Source of the DNA: Trichoplusia ni
Lineage: Eukaryota; Arthropoda; Insecta; Lepidoptera; Noctuidae
Direction of reading: 5' to 3'
DNA length: 64,000 nucleotides
Assembly (NCBI RefSeq): GCF_003590095.1
Contig: NC_039478.1
Coordinates: 23,126,001-23,190,000, forward strand
The position numbers and the translations under genes are program-made. How positions within the stretch are numbered: the first letter of the stretch is position 1; each line of letters begins with the position of its first letter. A model generated the notes under the pieces. That model made no database searches. It was not told the DNA's origin and saw only the letters and a list, made by a program, of their open reading frames with translations. Of this stretch, positions 11,752 to 23,790 are shown one piece after another.

Positions 11752-12123
11752 TAAAATATAACAGTGACTTTATATTTTGGTCTTGACACCGACTTCATAA
11801 TAAACTTGGTACTAGGTAGTAGGTAATATGAAGGTATTCTGTTGCTTTTTAGTCTTTTGGAGACAGTTTAATTTGTGTTCAAAATAATCTAAATGACTAC
11901 GTATAATAAAACCAAGTCACTGCCGCTGTCTGTGTGTCCCTCTAAGCTTAAATATTGTCTGTCCATGTTTATTCAAAACTACGTTACAGGCTCTGACGTG
12001 TTTTTTTTTTGTAGATTGAGGGAGGCAGGAGTTATCAAAACGGAAAGGTTTTATACATAAATCATGCATAATGTAGTAGGGAAGCAGATAATTTTAGAGG
12101 TTTCTGATGTACTTAATATTTAA
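11752..12123. other. No recognised feature
   Basis: AT-rich, non-coding, single copy as far as I can tell within the window. Confidence 0.5.
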
Positions 12124-12250
12124 CAGCGCCCTCTGTGCAATTAAGACGTTGTTATTAGCCTTGCTTCAGGGAACGACGGTACCTTAAGTGCTGCTGCGGA
12201 AGATCTCCAGACTATCACCTAGTAGACACTTCTGTTTACAGAGGGCGCTG
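12124..12250. mobile_element. Short MITE with AGCGCCCTCTGT ends
   Basis: The left end CAGCGCCCTCTGTG (12124-12137) is the near-exact reverse complement of the right end TACAGAGGGCGCTG (12237-12250). The interior shares GGGAACGACGG with the copy at 41372. 127 bp, no coding capacity. Confidence 0.65.
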
Positions 12251-12734
12251 TACACGGTGTTTTAAATTATATAATTTATTTCCTAATAACAATGTTAATA
12301 ATTGTTAAATCAATTTATTGAATTAATGACACACAAAAAATCTGATAAGTTGAATATTTTGGGTACATACGTTAAACAGTATATGTTGTGTTTTAGTCAA
12401 CTAACGACTGTGCTGCCCACTGCTAAACTAAACGGGAATATGTTATACTTATGACGTGAGTTACAAAAACAAAACTTAACTTTCCCAGCCCCTGGATTAC
12501 TAGTAGCGTTATGTTCTCGTAGCAATCTCGTAGCAAAATGTAATTTCGTAGCATAAAATTAATGTAATTGCTCGGATCCCGACTCATTTGCACATATAAA
12601 TAAAAATAGTGAAAGAATATAAACTCATGAAACATAAAACACATTTGGAATCAAAACAAATAGGATACCTAAAAAATAACAAAAACAAAATTACAATTGT
12701 TTTCATAGTTATCCACATTTTTATATTCTTACGT
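12251..12734. other. AT-rich stretch with an inverted GCTACG cluster
   Basis: CGTAGC motifs at 12504-12553 are in the orientation of a right end of the GCTACG family. The nearest unmatched left cluster is at 7927. No gene. Confidence 0.45.
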
Positions 12735-12778
12735 TTTTTCTAAGCTTCCTAGAACTCGTTACTTAATGGTCACGATGT

Positions 12779-12985
12779 TGGTAACAAATTGTCTTGGATC
12801 AACAGAGCTGCAGACATACAGGAGGTGTCATGACGCTCGGCATAGCTCACCCCTTACTCCTACTCCTGCACTACTCCCACATTTCCCCTGTGTGCCACCC
12901 ACACAAGCGTATGCGTCTGTGTGCGGCGGGGCGGGGCTTGATCAGTGCCAAGCGCGATGGCGGAGCGTCGGTAGGTATAATTGTC
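12779..12985 (+). repeat. Interspersed repeat B, copy 2
   Basis: Almost identical to 536-742 and part of the large duplication. It differs by single substitutions, such as CAACAGAGCTGCAG for CACCAGGGCTGCAG. Confidence 0.75.
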
Positions 12986-13587
12986 ATGACTAGAAGTTAA
13001 GAATAATTCATGTTCATGAGAACGTTGTCATTAAATCATTGTTCACCATTGGAAGACAAATCTCATATGACAGTTATAGTCACAGTTTTGTCAGATTTTT
13101 TATTGCCATTCTTTTTATGTTTTGCTTTTGGATCAAAGGACTCGTTAAAACAAATCAAACGAATTGAAATTCGATTTGGTTGTGTTGCTTGTTACGATAC
13201 TCCTGTGTGATATCGGAGCCCATCGTTTAGTTCCACCACCAGAACAGCTTCACGACATAATATTATCATGTGTTCGAAACTTTAGCTGTATTGTAAACCG
13301 TGACGTGGGTTGAACTTTATTTAAAGATCTTAACTCGAAATACAAACTTGTTAAAATATAAGAAAACCTTCTAAGAGGGAGAAATATAACTGGAAATATC
13401 ACTTTTTTTATAGCTACTCTTTATTTCCTGAAAAGTTCTTGTCCAAACTCTAAAATATCTGGTTGCCTAATTTTAATTATGTCGGTTTAATAATATGGTT
13501 TGTATGTTTTGAAATAACGTAATAACGTAGAGTTGATTTCATAAAGAAATTCAAAAATGTTGTTAGTGCACAAAATAAACGAGGCTT

Positions 13588-15366
13588 GCTACGACTTGCT
13601 ACGTAGCGCTACGAAATGCTACGTAAAACAACATATAAATGTGAATGTTTCGAACAAACCCTGAATTTGTTAAGGACTCCATTTCAAGATATCACTCCTA
13701 ACTTACAGAGAATTAATCACAAACAAATTCGTTGGGTGAACAAAAAACAAATCGGTCACCGTCACATACAATTACTAGAAATTATTGATATTTAGTTTTA
13801 ACTAGTGGTCGCCCAGTGGTCGAAATTCGACCATATAATAAATTTAAATTGTAAGTGACTTAATATACATTATTAAAATATAATATTCAAACATTATTAA
13901 GGTTCTACTGTCGAAAACTAAACTACTATAACCACAGATTTGACCAAGACTGCTATTTGCCAATTTCTTTTTTGAACAAATTATATGAAATTAAAAGAAA
14001 ATAAAACAAAGTATCTATTTAAAAAAGTGTTTACAAAACTACAGGAAACAAACTTTTCAACTATGTCTATAATAGACAAAAGAAACAATTTGACCACAGA
14101 CTCCACAAAGTATGTATGCGTGTGTCAAATGCATGCTGGTTAGTATAATGTTTTATTAACTGATTTAATGTATTTTTTATGCATTATTATTAAAGTCTTT
14201 TTTATATTAAATGAGGCAAATAAACCTTTTTTTGTGTACTCTATGCCTATGCACAAAATGAAAATCAAAAGAAACCATTTGACCACAGAGTATGTATAGG
14301 CAAATATTTATATTTTTGATATGTCAATGTCAGTACTCTATGTCTACGGACAAAATTAAAAACAAAAGAAACATGTGTGTGTGAAATGCATGGTAGTGTG
14401 GGTAATGTTTTATTTATTGATTTAATGTACTTTATAAGCATTATTATTGAAAAATATTAGCATTCTGCACTTCTCCTGCACATAAACTATAAGTGTGCCA
14501 AATTTTATGCTCCTGCGTCCTCGCAATTTTTGTAAAAAGGGGTCCAAAGTTTTGGCATCACGTATTAATATAAAGATTATTACCACATAAAGGTAGGTTC
14601 TCACCATAGGGTAGCGAGAAAAGTTTAACCTCAATTTAATGTTTATTCATAGAAATATACATCATCTCAAAAACTAACAACTACCTAGCAATTATGGTTC
14701 ATTAAATACTTCCTGGTGAGAGCCGGGCGGATAGACAAACAGTACTGTTGACTTTGTACTTACAATTGTTCCGTTTTTACCCTTATCTATATGTCTATCT
14801 TATATCTAAAGATCATATATATTTCTAATATCTCTTTTATACATCTAAAAATGAATTTCTGTTCGTTAGTTTCGCTAAAACTCGAAAACGGTTGAACCGA
14901 TTTGGCACTTCAGTCTTAAAATTTCGTAGCAGTCTAAAGGAGGTTTGAAGGGTGATAAAATGTGGTTTAAACCGTTTAAACTTTCTCTCGACTTTCATAA
15001 ATATTTTAAGACTAAATAAAATAAGCAAAATCGGTTCAGCCGTTCTCGAGCTTGTTTTGATAAATTATGTCAGTGATAGCTAGTATCTTCAATTAGGAAG
15101 GCTTTGCGATGTATATTTACCAATAATGAAATAACTTAAAGCACGAAGTCGCGGGCAATAGCTAGTAAAATATAAATATTTAGTAGTTATAACGTGATAT
15201 TTTTTGTGGTAATATAACTTTAGGTTTTTAGACTAGACAAAGGAACCTCCTAACAAAACGCTTAGCCTTTAGAGTCCTTAATAATAAGCATATAGGTTTT
15301 CACCCCGCAGAACATGCACATTTTTGTTTTGTTTTTCGTAGCGTTTCGTAGCGCTACGTAGCAAGT
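13588..15366. mobile_element. Element with inverted GCTACG-repeat ends, copy 2
   Basis: Same ends as 1367-2325, enlarged by the 775-bp Helitron at 13802-14576. The right cluster is shorter and passes into CAAGTCG and a T run. No ORF. Confidence 0.6.
13802..14576 (-). mobile_element. Non-autonomous Helitron with preserved empty site
   Basis: Read on the minus strand the element starts TCTTTATATT, ends CGACCACTAG and lies between A (13801) and T (14577). About 10 nt before the CTAG end is a strong hairpin: TGGTCGAA, one T, TTCGACCA (13816-13833). The paralogous site in copy 1 reads TTTAGTTTTAATTATTACC at 1571-1589 with no insert, so the boundaries are exact. 775 bp with two internal direct repeats (about 14080-14200 and 14345-14460) and no coding sequence. 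These are textbook Helitron traits. Confidence 0.9.
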
Positions 15367-16495
15367 CGTTTTTTTTTTATTATCTGAAAAGCTTGGTTGG
15401 TGCTTAAGACTGCTACAGAATTTATCGAAAATCAATCTCTTAATCTGCGGATGTGAAACGGCTACAAATATACTAATCTCACTACCACATAAAGCTGGTA
15501 CCGTGAAAGGTAGGAATTTTAGAAGTCATGCTTTTTTTTTTTTTACCTACACGGGGACCTTGACAACGAGACGATCGATACTCCGCGCGCTCGACCGGCT
15601 CCCTCACCGGGCAGCTCACGTATAGAATAGTTAATATTACCCAAAGTACGTGCCTTTCTTTAATGATTTTTACATTAAACTATTAAAAACGTATCATTGC
15701 TACTCTCAGTAGAATAATTTCGGTATGTTTATGTTATTTTCGTTCATAATTTTCATGAAAACATCGTCAAGCATCCACGGCGTCGGCGAAAAGGGGAAAT
15801 GTTACTCAAAGCAAAACGTTCCATCAAAGAGTTATGGCGTTGAGATGTCGACTCAATGCTTTTGATGTAATGGTTCATTTTGCCATGATGATTTGTTTTG
15901 GTTTATTGTGATATGTCCGTTGTTTCAAGCTCCGCTCACAGTATGGGCTCCTAGTACCGCATATCGTATTTTGTCGGAGCTGAAACAGTGTTGATGATGA
16001 TAGTCCCCATCTAGAAATATTATCAACTCGACATGCTCGGAAACTAATCTGGCAACCAGTCCGAGAGTGCATCGCATCAATACTAGGGTTGCATGAAGCA
16101 AAGGATATGATAAAAGGCCGCGTCAATACTGGAAATGTTACCCCCATTCGACTAATAAGCCATACTGAAACTAATAAAGTTAAAAATAACTGTTTTACAT
16201 TTAAACCTTCATGCTAACACCAAAAAAGATCATTCTGAATTATTTTTTTAGTGAAGGCAAAGAAAAAAGTATGTTACCAACTCCTACATCAGACAAATAT
16301 CTTGTTATAACTAAAAGCACAATTGATTCCTGTATTCTGTGTTTTCTTCCGGATTTTACATTCACGTCTATTCTAAGCAAATATCAAGAAAATTCTATCA
16401 AAGAGGATTAGGTAATTGGCAAATATCGTTCTATACTTAAAGATACAAGTTGGGCAGAGCGCTACACTGTTACATATTAAAACTGTCGTAGAGTT

Positions 16496-16765
16496 GTCGA
16501 GTTTGGTATCAAAATAAAGGTCTTGATCTGAGACAGTCAAATGTTACTAGATCCATTAGTTATTATAAAAAGAAGGACGATTTACTGCTATGAAAATCAC
16601 GTGCAGTCGGCGCCGCGATGTCCGAGTAATGTCGATCGTACTCACGTTCGGTACTTAGAGAACAAACTGCGCGCATCGAATATGTTTTCCGTAATAAATT
16701 CTTAAACATTATTATTATATTCAAATTATTCATTTCGAGACCTTCATTTTGATACCAAACATGAC
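16496..16765 (+). repeat. Core F, copy F5
   Basis: Plus orientation, about 270 bp, partner of F1 in the large duplication. The left end has GTCGAGTTTGG for GTCGTGTTTGG. Confidence 0.75.
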
Positions 16766-17607
16766 AATGATATCACAACATATAATTCGTTTCAAAGTAT
16801 TTAATTTATTTTATTCCGCTTCTTAGCTTCAAGGCAGTTCTCACAGTTGTGGTTACTAAAAAAAAGTAATGACACGAATGCATTAATATAAAAAAATGAT
16901 ATTATGACTTGGGCTTGTACTCTTTCGTCGGCGAAAAGCCGACCTAATCATTGGCTACATGTGACCCTGGTACTGATGCGACGCACTCTCGGGCTGGTTG
17001 CCAGATAAGTTCAGTCGAGTTGATAATATCCGACTGATGTGGGCTAGGCCACGTCTCATGTTTTAATTATAGGTAGAGGGTCTCGTTATAATTTGACTTT
17101 CCCAGATCAAAACATTAATTTGATACAAAATACTTTTTCCCTTGAACCCGTGCGAATGTAGAGCTTTGTGTAACTTGCAAAACGTTATTCGTGTTGGCTC
17201 AAGGATTTTACAGAATAATATTACATATATGACGCAAAACACTGTTTCCTTGTGACATTTACTGTTGAAGTGTTTTGGAATATTTAAATCTAAACATACA
17301 TACATTGGCTCATATTACAACACCCCTCAGGCCGCCACCCGCCGTGACCTGTTAAGGCTAATAGGAATGACATTTCGGAAACCAAGAAAATTAATTAAAT
17401 TTTGCTCAAGTTGCATACCTAAAAGTTTGAGAAGAGCCTGGAAAACAGGCTATTCGGAAAAAATCTTTTGATTTTATAAAGAAATTTCTTGTAGTTTTAG
17501 TTTATTCTTTTTTATTTTAATTGCAACTAAGATGGTTGACTAGAAGTAACGGATGCGGAATTAAATGAATTAAATACTTTGAAAAATTGGCATGTTGAGA
17601 TACACTA

Positions 17608-17876
17608 GTCATGTTTGGTATCAAAATGAAGGACTCGACCTGAATATTTTGAAAATATTAACATCGTTTGAGAATTTGTTATAGAAAATATACTCAATGC
17701 GCGCAGTTTAGTATCTGAGTATTGCACGTGTGAACGATCGACATTACTCGACGCCGCGGTGCCGACTACACGTCATGTTGATACAAGTAAATAGTCCTCC
17801 TTGTTGTTATAACTAAAGGCTTTAGTTACATTTGACTGTTTCAGACCAAGACCTTTATTTTGATACCAAACACGAC
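17608..17876 (-). repeat. Core F, copy F6
   Basis: Inverted, 269 bp. It keeps the GCGGTGCCGACTACACG block that F3 lost. Confidence 0.75.
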
Positions 17877-18689
17877 AACACTGCGACAGTTTTAATTTGT
17901 GCTAGTGTAGCGCTCGGTTCCCCGACTTTGGAACAGGTTAAACAAATAAATGTAGCTGCTCAATAACACTTGTAATTGTTAAATAATGATTTTATAAAAC
18001 AATATAAATTCTATAAAATTCTATCTATTATAAAGTCTATTTGAGCGTTTTAATTTAAGGCGAATTTCTAGTATAGAACTGTAAGCATCAGCAACGCGTA
18101 AGCCTTATTTACACCTTCGGCGAAGAAATTATATCAAAAATGGTACTTATTCTTTTTCAAATTAATTATTACAATCAAGTTCGGGTGGTTGGGTAACGTG
18201 TCCGGACTCTGTTTACTATCTATGGACAACACTGTTTCAGCTCCGACAAAATTACGATATGCGGTACTAGGAGCTCATACTGTAAGAGGAGCTTCAAACA
18301 ACGGGCAGATCATAGGAACTCTAAAATATGCTTCACGGAAAACTGAACCCTTTCATCAGAACCATTGAGTCGAAATCCCGACGTCAGAACTTGTCAATGG
18401 AACGTTTTGATCTGAGTGATTTCGCCACTTTTCGTCGGCGGTGGATGCTTGCCGACGTTTCTACGAAAATTATGAATGAAAAATGACTTGAATGTACCAA
18501 AATTATTCTACTGAGAGTAGCCATGATACGTTCTGAATAGTTTTATGTAAACATCATCAATGACAGGCATGTACTTTGGGTAATATTACGTATTTAATGT
18601 GTGAGCTGCCCAGCAATAGAGCCGGTCGAGCGGGCGGAGTATCGATCGTCTCGGTAACAAGGTCACCCGCGTAGGTCGGTTCATGAACT

Positions 18690-19260
18690 CTGACTTTCTA
18701 TTAAGTGAGTGAAATATATATTTTTTTCGTCTCATATCCGACTTTGTTTGATCGCAGACTCAAAAAACACAAACTTTTAGCTAATCTCAGAATAGTCAAG
18801 ATTCAAAAATGATACTTTATAAGCATACAAAAATTGCAATGTGGAAAAATGTCCTATCTATACTATCAACATATCTGCCAGAATACTGCTGACAAGGATC
18901 TCTAGAATGCACTTGTTAAAAAGCAGTAAACAAATTAAAAAAAAAACTTTTTTTTTGTTTCCTTCCTAAAGAGGAGGAGGCTTTCTATTTGCATGTTTCT
19001 TAACCATTGTAACGAGGCATTTTTAATTGTGTTTTTCATTTGTGAGGGGTTTTCAGCGTCAATCATTAATGTCGTTACATGAAATGCTCGAAATTAAAAT
19101 GATCGAGCATGGATCGAGCTTATTAGACCCATCCTCGCTGGATTATGACATTGATAAACGCAATACGTCAACTTACGACATGCCCGCTAACTCTCAACTG
19201 TGTCATTCTACATCATTTTAACCCTAAAATCTCAAATACAACTTTAAGGCTTTATTGAAT
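18690..19260 (+). repeat. Duplicated non-coding block
   Basis: Partner of 7180-7740. The 64-codon frame within it (19027-19221) exists only because of small sequence differences from copy 1 and is not a gene. Confidence 0.6.
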
Positions 19261-19400
19261 GTTAAAAAGCAGGCACGGTTTTGCACTGAGTACTGCACCA
19301 GATCAAAGAGAGCATAAGGACGTCAGTATTATTATGACATGAACTACGCACCGCCTATAAGTAAAAAAATGGTGATAGTAACTGTCGTGAGAATGATTCA

Positions 19401-19559
19401 TTATTAAATGATGTACCGGTTTACTCACGCGTATTTATCGGGGTAGCACGACTCGCGATCCCGCCGCGTCTGCTCATGATTAAGGACTCCGGTTGGGTCC
19501 GAAACTAGTCGGGCTACCCCGATAAATACGCGTGAGTAAACCGTTAAATCATTTAATAA
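19401..19559. mobile_element. Palindromic MITE with 30-bp perfect inverted repeats
   Basis: Left arm 19418-19447 (GGTTTACTCACGCG, then TATTTATCGGGGTAGC) and right arm 19513-19542 are perfect reverse complements. Weaker pairing extends outward through TTATTAAATGAT to about 19401 and 19559. The loop holds GACTCGCGATCCCGCCGCG. It is absent from copy 1 of the large duplication. A copy broken just after the left arm is at about 22690-22755. Confidence 0.7.
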
Positions 19560-19779
19560 AAAAATGGTATTTCTTGCAGCCTTTGATTATTTCATCACCG
19601 TTTAAACCTTCCCTGGACTTTCACGAATATTTCAAGACTAAAATTAGCTAAACCAACGCATTTAAGCAATCAGCCGTTTGCGAGTTTTAACGAGAATAAC
19701 GAACAACATTCAATATCAAAATGTGTAAAAAGTGTGTCAGGAAAGTGGGTAGAGTAGTTTAGCTAGGAAATTAAATTTT

Positions 19780-20636
19780 GTGTTTTAAGAAATTGGCCCA
19801 TTTATAGAGCGGAAAGAACCTAGAATTGGCTGTCTTTGCACGAAAATTCGAATACGAAGAAATATTGACTTGCTGGAGCTTATGGTGATAATATCTAAAG
19901 TAAAACTGCTTTAATTTCACTGATCCAGAGAATAAATTCCATATTACATTGAAAGTAGTTTAATAATAGCAATATTCCGATGATTACAACCACCGTTGCA
20001 AAAGATATCACTTTCTACCGTTACACTACAGGCGTGATATTAACGACATTTCATTTTTCATTAATATAGCCAATGGGTCGATCGATTGTCCTGAACTATT
20101 ATCCAAGTTATACTTGCGTACTAACCTTCTAGGGCTCAGGCGTAGGCCACTTATGCAGATTGCTTCTGTTTCTACCAACTATAGAAGAAATAGCTTTCTC
20201 TTGCGTGCAGCACATGCATTCAATAATATGCCAGAAGACTTGGATGTAGATCTCTTTTGCACAAAAGCTCTCACAGTGAAACGTTTGTTAGCGAATAACT
20301 TTTTTTTTAAAGATTGACTCGCGTCTCTAAATTTTGATCTTTAATATACTTAATTCTTTATCTAAAACTATACCTACATATTATATATACTTTAATTTTT
20401 ACATAAAATTTGTTTCACTTAATTGTTAATGTTTAAGCTCTTTTTTTTTTAATTTTATTTTTCAAAACTGTTGTTATGTGTGGTCTACGATAGTTATAAG
20501 TACTATATTATGTCTTTTATTGGCGGAAGCTTGTTGTTAGCAAAATAGAAATATAGTGAGTTATTATAATTGTCATTAGTCTGTAAGCTTTCCTAAGAAT
20601 AAATAAATAAATAAAAATAAATAAATAAAGTCATTT
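19780..20636 (+). mobile_element. 5'-truncated non-LTR retrotransposon
   Basis: Absent from the matching point in copy 1 (about 7905). The element carries the last part of a LINE ORF (19969-20317), then an AT-rich 3' UTR and a tail of AATAAATAAATAAA type (about 20598-20629). Left border approximate. Confidence 0.65.
19969..20317 (+). pseudogene. C-terminal end of a jockey/CR1-like LINE ORF2
   Basis: The open frame reads ...DYNHRCKRYHFLPLHYRRD, then INIANGSIDCPELLSKLYL, and ends TVKRLLANNFFFKD before a TGA stop. The pattern LxxRR(D), a G-IDCPELL block, an arginine-rich stretch and RAAHAFNNMPEDL is what I know from the C-terminal tail of jockey- and CR1-like LINE polymerases (after the reverse transcriptase). 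The endonuclease and reverse transcriptase are missing because of 5' truncation. The frame opens after a TAG at about 19966; the leucine codon at 20114 is not a real start. It is surely non-functional on its own. Confidence 0.6.
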
Positions 20637-20997
20637 TGGCAATTGATAAATGAAAGTATGTTTTTTTCCTAATTAGCCTCTCCGCGCAATTAGCAGCCTA
20701 GTTGGGCAACCCGAGGACTTTCGTAGCCAGTTATAGCAGCCAATCGACGACGAATTTGTATCTCAGTAACATTGATGAAAACTGGAAACTCTCATGCCAC
20801 CAAAGCTAAACTGTTTGTTCGTCTGACTGTCACCAGGCTGTCTTTGAAAATACAAAACAAAAAAAAATGACACAAGTTCACTTTTCGATTCGGTTGATTT
20901 GTCTTAACGTTTTAACTATGTGACATAGCTGATTGTTTACTCGTTGTGTCAGTCAAAATTTTTTCAATAAGAGTTATTTTTTCCTCAAGGTTTCGTC

Positions 20998-21230
20998 AAT
21001 TATACCTACCGATACTCCGCCATTAGGCATGGCGGCTGATCGAGCCCTGCCCATTTGCACACAGGCGCGTATGTTTGTGTGAGAGGCACACAGAGAAAAT
21101 TGTGGGTAGGAGTAGGAGTAGGAGAAAGGGGTGAGCTACTCCGAGCGTCATGACACCTCCTGTGTGTCTGCAGCCCTGGTAGTTCTGACAAAATTTTACC
21201 TGTTTCGTGCCAATTTTGTCAATTTCACTT
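20998..21230 (-). repeat. Interspersed repeat B, copy 3
   Basis: Reverse orientation to copies 1 and 2: GGCATGGCGGCTGATCGAGC to GTCTGCAGCCCTGGTAGTTC, then CAAAATTTTACCTG. It is not at the paralogous position in copy 1, so it is an independent insertion. Confidence 0.7.
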
Positions 21231-21760
21231 TTTCCTCTTTGGACAAGTAAAAGAGGAAAAAGTGAATGGTTGCATTGAGCTTAATTTTTAATCTTCCAGA
21301 AATCGAGTTTAGGCTATTTGTCACCCAAATGCTTTTTTTTTGGCCCACATTATTAGATATTCTGAGATCTAATAAAACAGGGCGGGTAGTAGTCTTTTAA
21401 AGTATCGAAAGCTTGAACTGTGTTCTGTAGCTTAGCTAAAGTAAAGAAAAAAGTATGGAACCATCTCCTACATCAGACAAATAACTTGGTGTAACTATGT
21501 AGTATAGTTGTGAATAGTATATTGATTCGGATGTCCTGTGTCATTAGATTTTTTTACGGTACAATGGCATACATCGAAGAAATTGTCAAGATAAAGAAAA
21601 GAACATTCCATCTTAGCGGATTTGAGGCAAAACAGCCTTCTTTATTGAAATATTTCAATCAATGAGTATATTTATGTGTTTAACATTTTAAAAATACGAA
21701 GAGCGCTGTGCTAGTTAGACAGGGCGCTACACTGGTACAAATTAAAATTGTCGGAATGTT

Positions 21761-22029
21761 GTCGTGTATGGTATCAAAATAAAGCTCTTGATCTGAAACA
21801 GTCAAATGTTACTAAATTCGTTAGTTACATTTACAAGGAGGACGATTTACTCCTATAAAAACTACGTGGTGTTGGCGCCGCGGCGTCGAGTAATATCGAT
21901 CGTACTCACGTGCGGTACTTTTGGAGGAAACTGCGCGGAACGAGTTATTTAATCGTAACTAATTCTCGAGAAATGTATTCATATTCAAATTATTCAAATC
22001 CAGACGTTCATTTTGATACCAAACATGAC
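21761..22029 (+). repeat. Core F, copy F7
   Basis: Plus orientation, 269 bp, the duplication partner of F4 with very few differences. Confidence 0.8.
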
Positions 22030-22297
22030 TAGTAAATCCCCACAAGTTTGTCGTTTCAAAGTATTTTATTTATTTAATTCCGCATCCTTACTTAAGGTCA
22101 GTCATTCATAGTTACGTTTTATTTTACACCGAATTAAATTAAATAATGCGATCTCATCAGTGCCTAAACTTACCTCCATTGTCAAAAACAGACAGTTTAA
22201 ACAATGTAGAGGTTCTTCTAATGAAGACCATTAAATGTAAACTAAGACAAGAAGTTTGAAAAAAATGAAACAAAATGACAAAACTACTTCCCTCCGA

Positions 22298-22370
22298 TGG
22301 CCGCGACAGGGATCGAACCTGCGTCTCCCGAATATGACTTCGGATGCCTTAACCACTAAGCTACGCGGCT
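22298..22370 (-). tRNA. tRNA-like sequence, probably a tRNA pseudogene or SINE head
   Basis: Partner of 10162-10234. The acceptor starts AGCCGCG against CGCGGCC, so the first pair is lost. The D arm GCTT/AAGGC pairs well, and the anticodon stem CCGAA/TTCGG again holds a six-base loop (GTCATA). B box GGTTCGATCC is intact. The 5' flank is replaced at about 22385 by an unrelated repeat, so any upstream control differs from that of the sister copy. Confidence 0.45.
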
Positions 22371-22384
22371 ATAACTTTGTATTC

Positions 22385-22755
22385 TACTTGATCGAGCATG
22401 GATCGAGCTTATTAGACCCATCCTCGCTGGATTATGACATTGATAAAGCAATACGTCAGCTTACAACATGCCCGCTAACTCTCAACTGTGTCATTCTACA
22501 TAATTTAAACCCTAAAATCTCAAATACAACTTTAAGGCTTTATTGAATGTTAAAAAGCAGGCACGGTTTTGCACTGAGTACTGCACCAGATCAAAGAGAG
22601 CATAAGGACGTCAGTATTATTATGACATGAACTACGCACCGCCTATAAGTAAAAAAATGGTGATAGTAACTGTCGTGAGAATGATTCATTATTAAATTAT
22701 GTAACGGTTTACTCACGCGTATTTATCGGGGTAGCACGACTCGCGATCCCGCCGT
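22385..22755 (+). repeat. Chimeric block: third copy of 19101-19470
   Basis: GATCGAGCATGGATCGAGC through the left arm of the palindromic MITE (GGTTTACTCACGCG...GATCCCGCCG) is repeated here and then passes directly into the TTCAAGTGTGAT sequence of the large duplication. The MITE's right half is missing, as expected from breakage at the palindrome centre. Confidence 0.6.
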
Positions 22756-23394
22756 GTCTTCTTTCAAGTGTGATAAGGAAATTGAACGAGAGTTCAGCCA
22801 ATATGCGACGCAGTGTGGTCAGACTTAGAGCACATTTTAGCTATTCCCGGATAGCGAGCAGGAACACAGTAGCTTGGCTTAGCTAAGTGATGACTATGAT
22901 AACATGTAGAAGGCAACTCATTTAACGGTCTCGAAAGCCGTTAGTATTTTTTTATACATTCACTTTCTTGTTTGTTTATCGTTCCGGTTGGACTAGCAGG
23001 CTGAACTTTTCAGGGTAACTTCAAACCCGATGACAATTTACAACTATACAGTCGTCTGGACAGATTTTGATAAATTTGAATATATGTACTTCATTCAAAT
23101 ATTATCAAAGTCTTGCATCAAATCATTTTAAATCTATAAATTATTGTTTCTTTTTGATCTGTGTATTTTTGAGAAACGATATCGCAAAAGTACTTAAGTA
23201 CTTAATTTTTATCATAAGTCACGTTTCCGTAAAAATAAACTTATTTAAAGAATAAAATTGGTTTGTTAACGATATGAATGAAATCTAAAATACAATAATA
23301 AGAAATATCCAGACATCATGTACAAAACAAAAAGGATGTGTGGCACTCGGAGACTGCCGCGGTAAAGCTATTGTGTAGCATTTTTTATCAATTA

Positions 23395-23676
23395 TCTTCT
23401 AATATACAAAATTCCCGTGTCACGATGTTAGTTACCGTACTCCTCCGAAACGGTTCGACCGATTTGTATGAAATTTTGTATACATATTGGGTATATCTGA
23501 GAATAGAACAACATTTATTTTTCATACCCCTAAATGTTAAGGGTTGCTCACACAAAAAAAAAATATTTTATTTTTTGGACAAAATTTTGTATCGTCATTT
23601 TTTTATAATGTGGCATTAAAAATACATACAACTAGAAAAAAATATTCGCCAAAACAACGTTTGCTGGGTTAGCTAG
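23395..23676 (+). mobile_element. Non-autonomous Helitron-like element, family H2
   Basis: TC follows A at 23394. The element begins TCTTCTAATATAC with CCCGTGTCACGATG and ends CAACGTTTGCTGGGTTAGCTAG at 23676 (22-base end given here as positions 23655-23676), followed by T. The joined flanks CAATTATAATTAT are present uninterrupted in copy 1 near 10909-10921, a likely empty site. An internally deleted relative lies at 38968-39066. Confidence 0.7.
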
Positions 23677-23790
23677 TAATTATGTATTTATTTTACGTAG
23701 TCAGTTCTTTTCTTCTTTGAAATGAATTCATATTGATATTATTAGACGCAAGCACGTACTTTAGGTAATATTAACAATGTTTCGCGCGTA

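Larger units (their letters stand above)
15560..18680. repeat. Fold-back composite, copy 2
   Basis: Left arm about 15575-16765, right arm about 17608-18640, inverted with respect to each other as in copy 1. There is only one inner unit. That unit is mosaic: it matches the second inner unit of copy 1 near 17070-17130 (AGGTAGAGGGTCTCG) and the first near 17190-17240 (CGTGTTGGCTCAAGGATTTTAC). No gene. Confidence 0.65.
12735..23790 (+). repeat. Segmental duplication, copy 2
   Basis: Partner of 480-11020. Compared with copy 1 it carries a Helitron (13802-14576), a palindromic MITE region (19260-19605), a LINE remnant (about 19780-20636), repeat B3 (20998-21230), a chimeric block (22385-22755) and a Helitron (23395-23676). 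It lacks one inner fold-back unit and the tRNA-Ala region. Confidence 0.8.
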
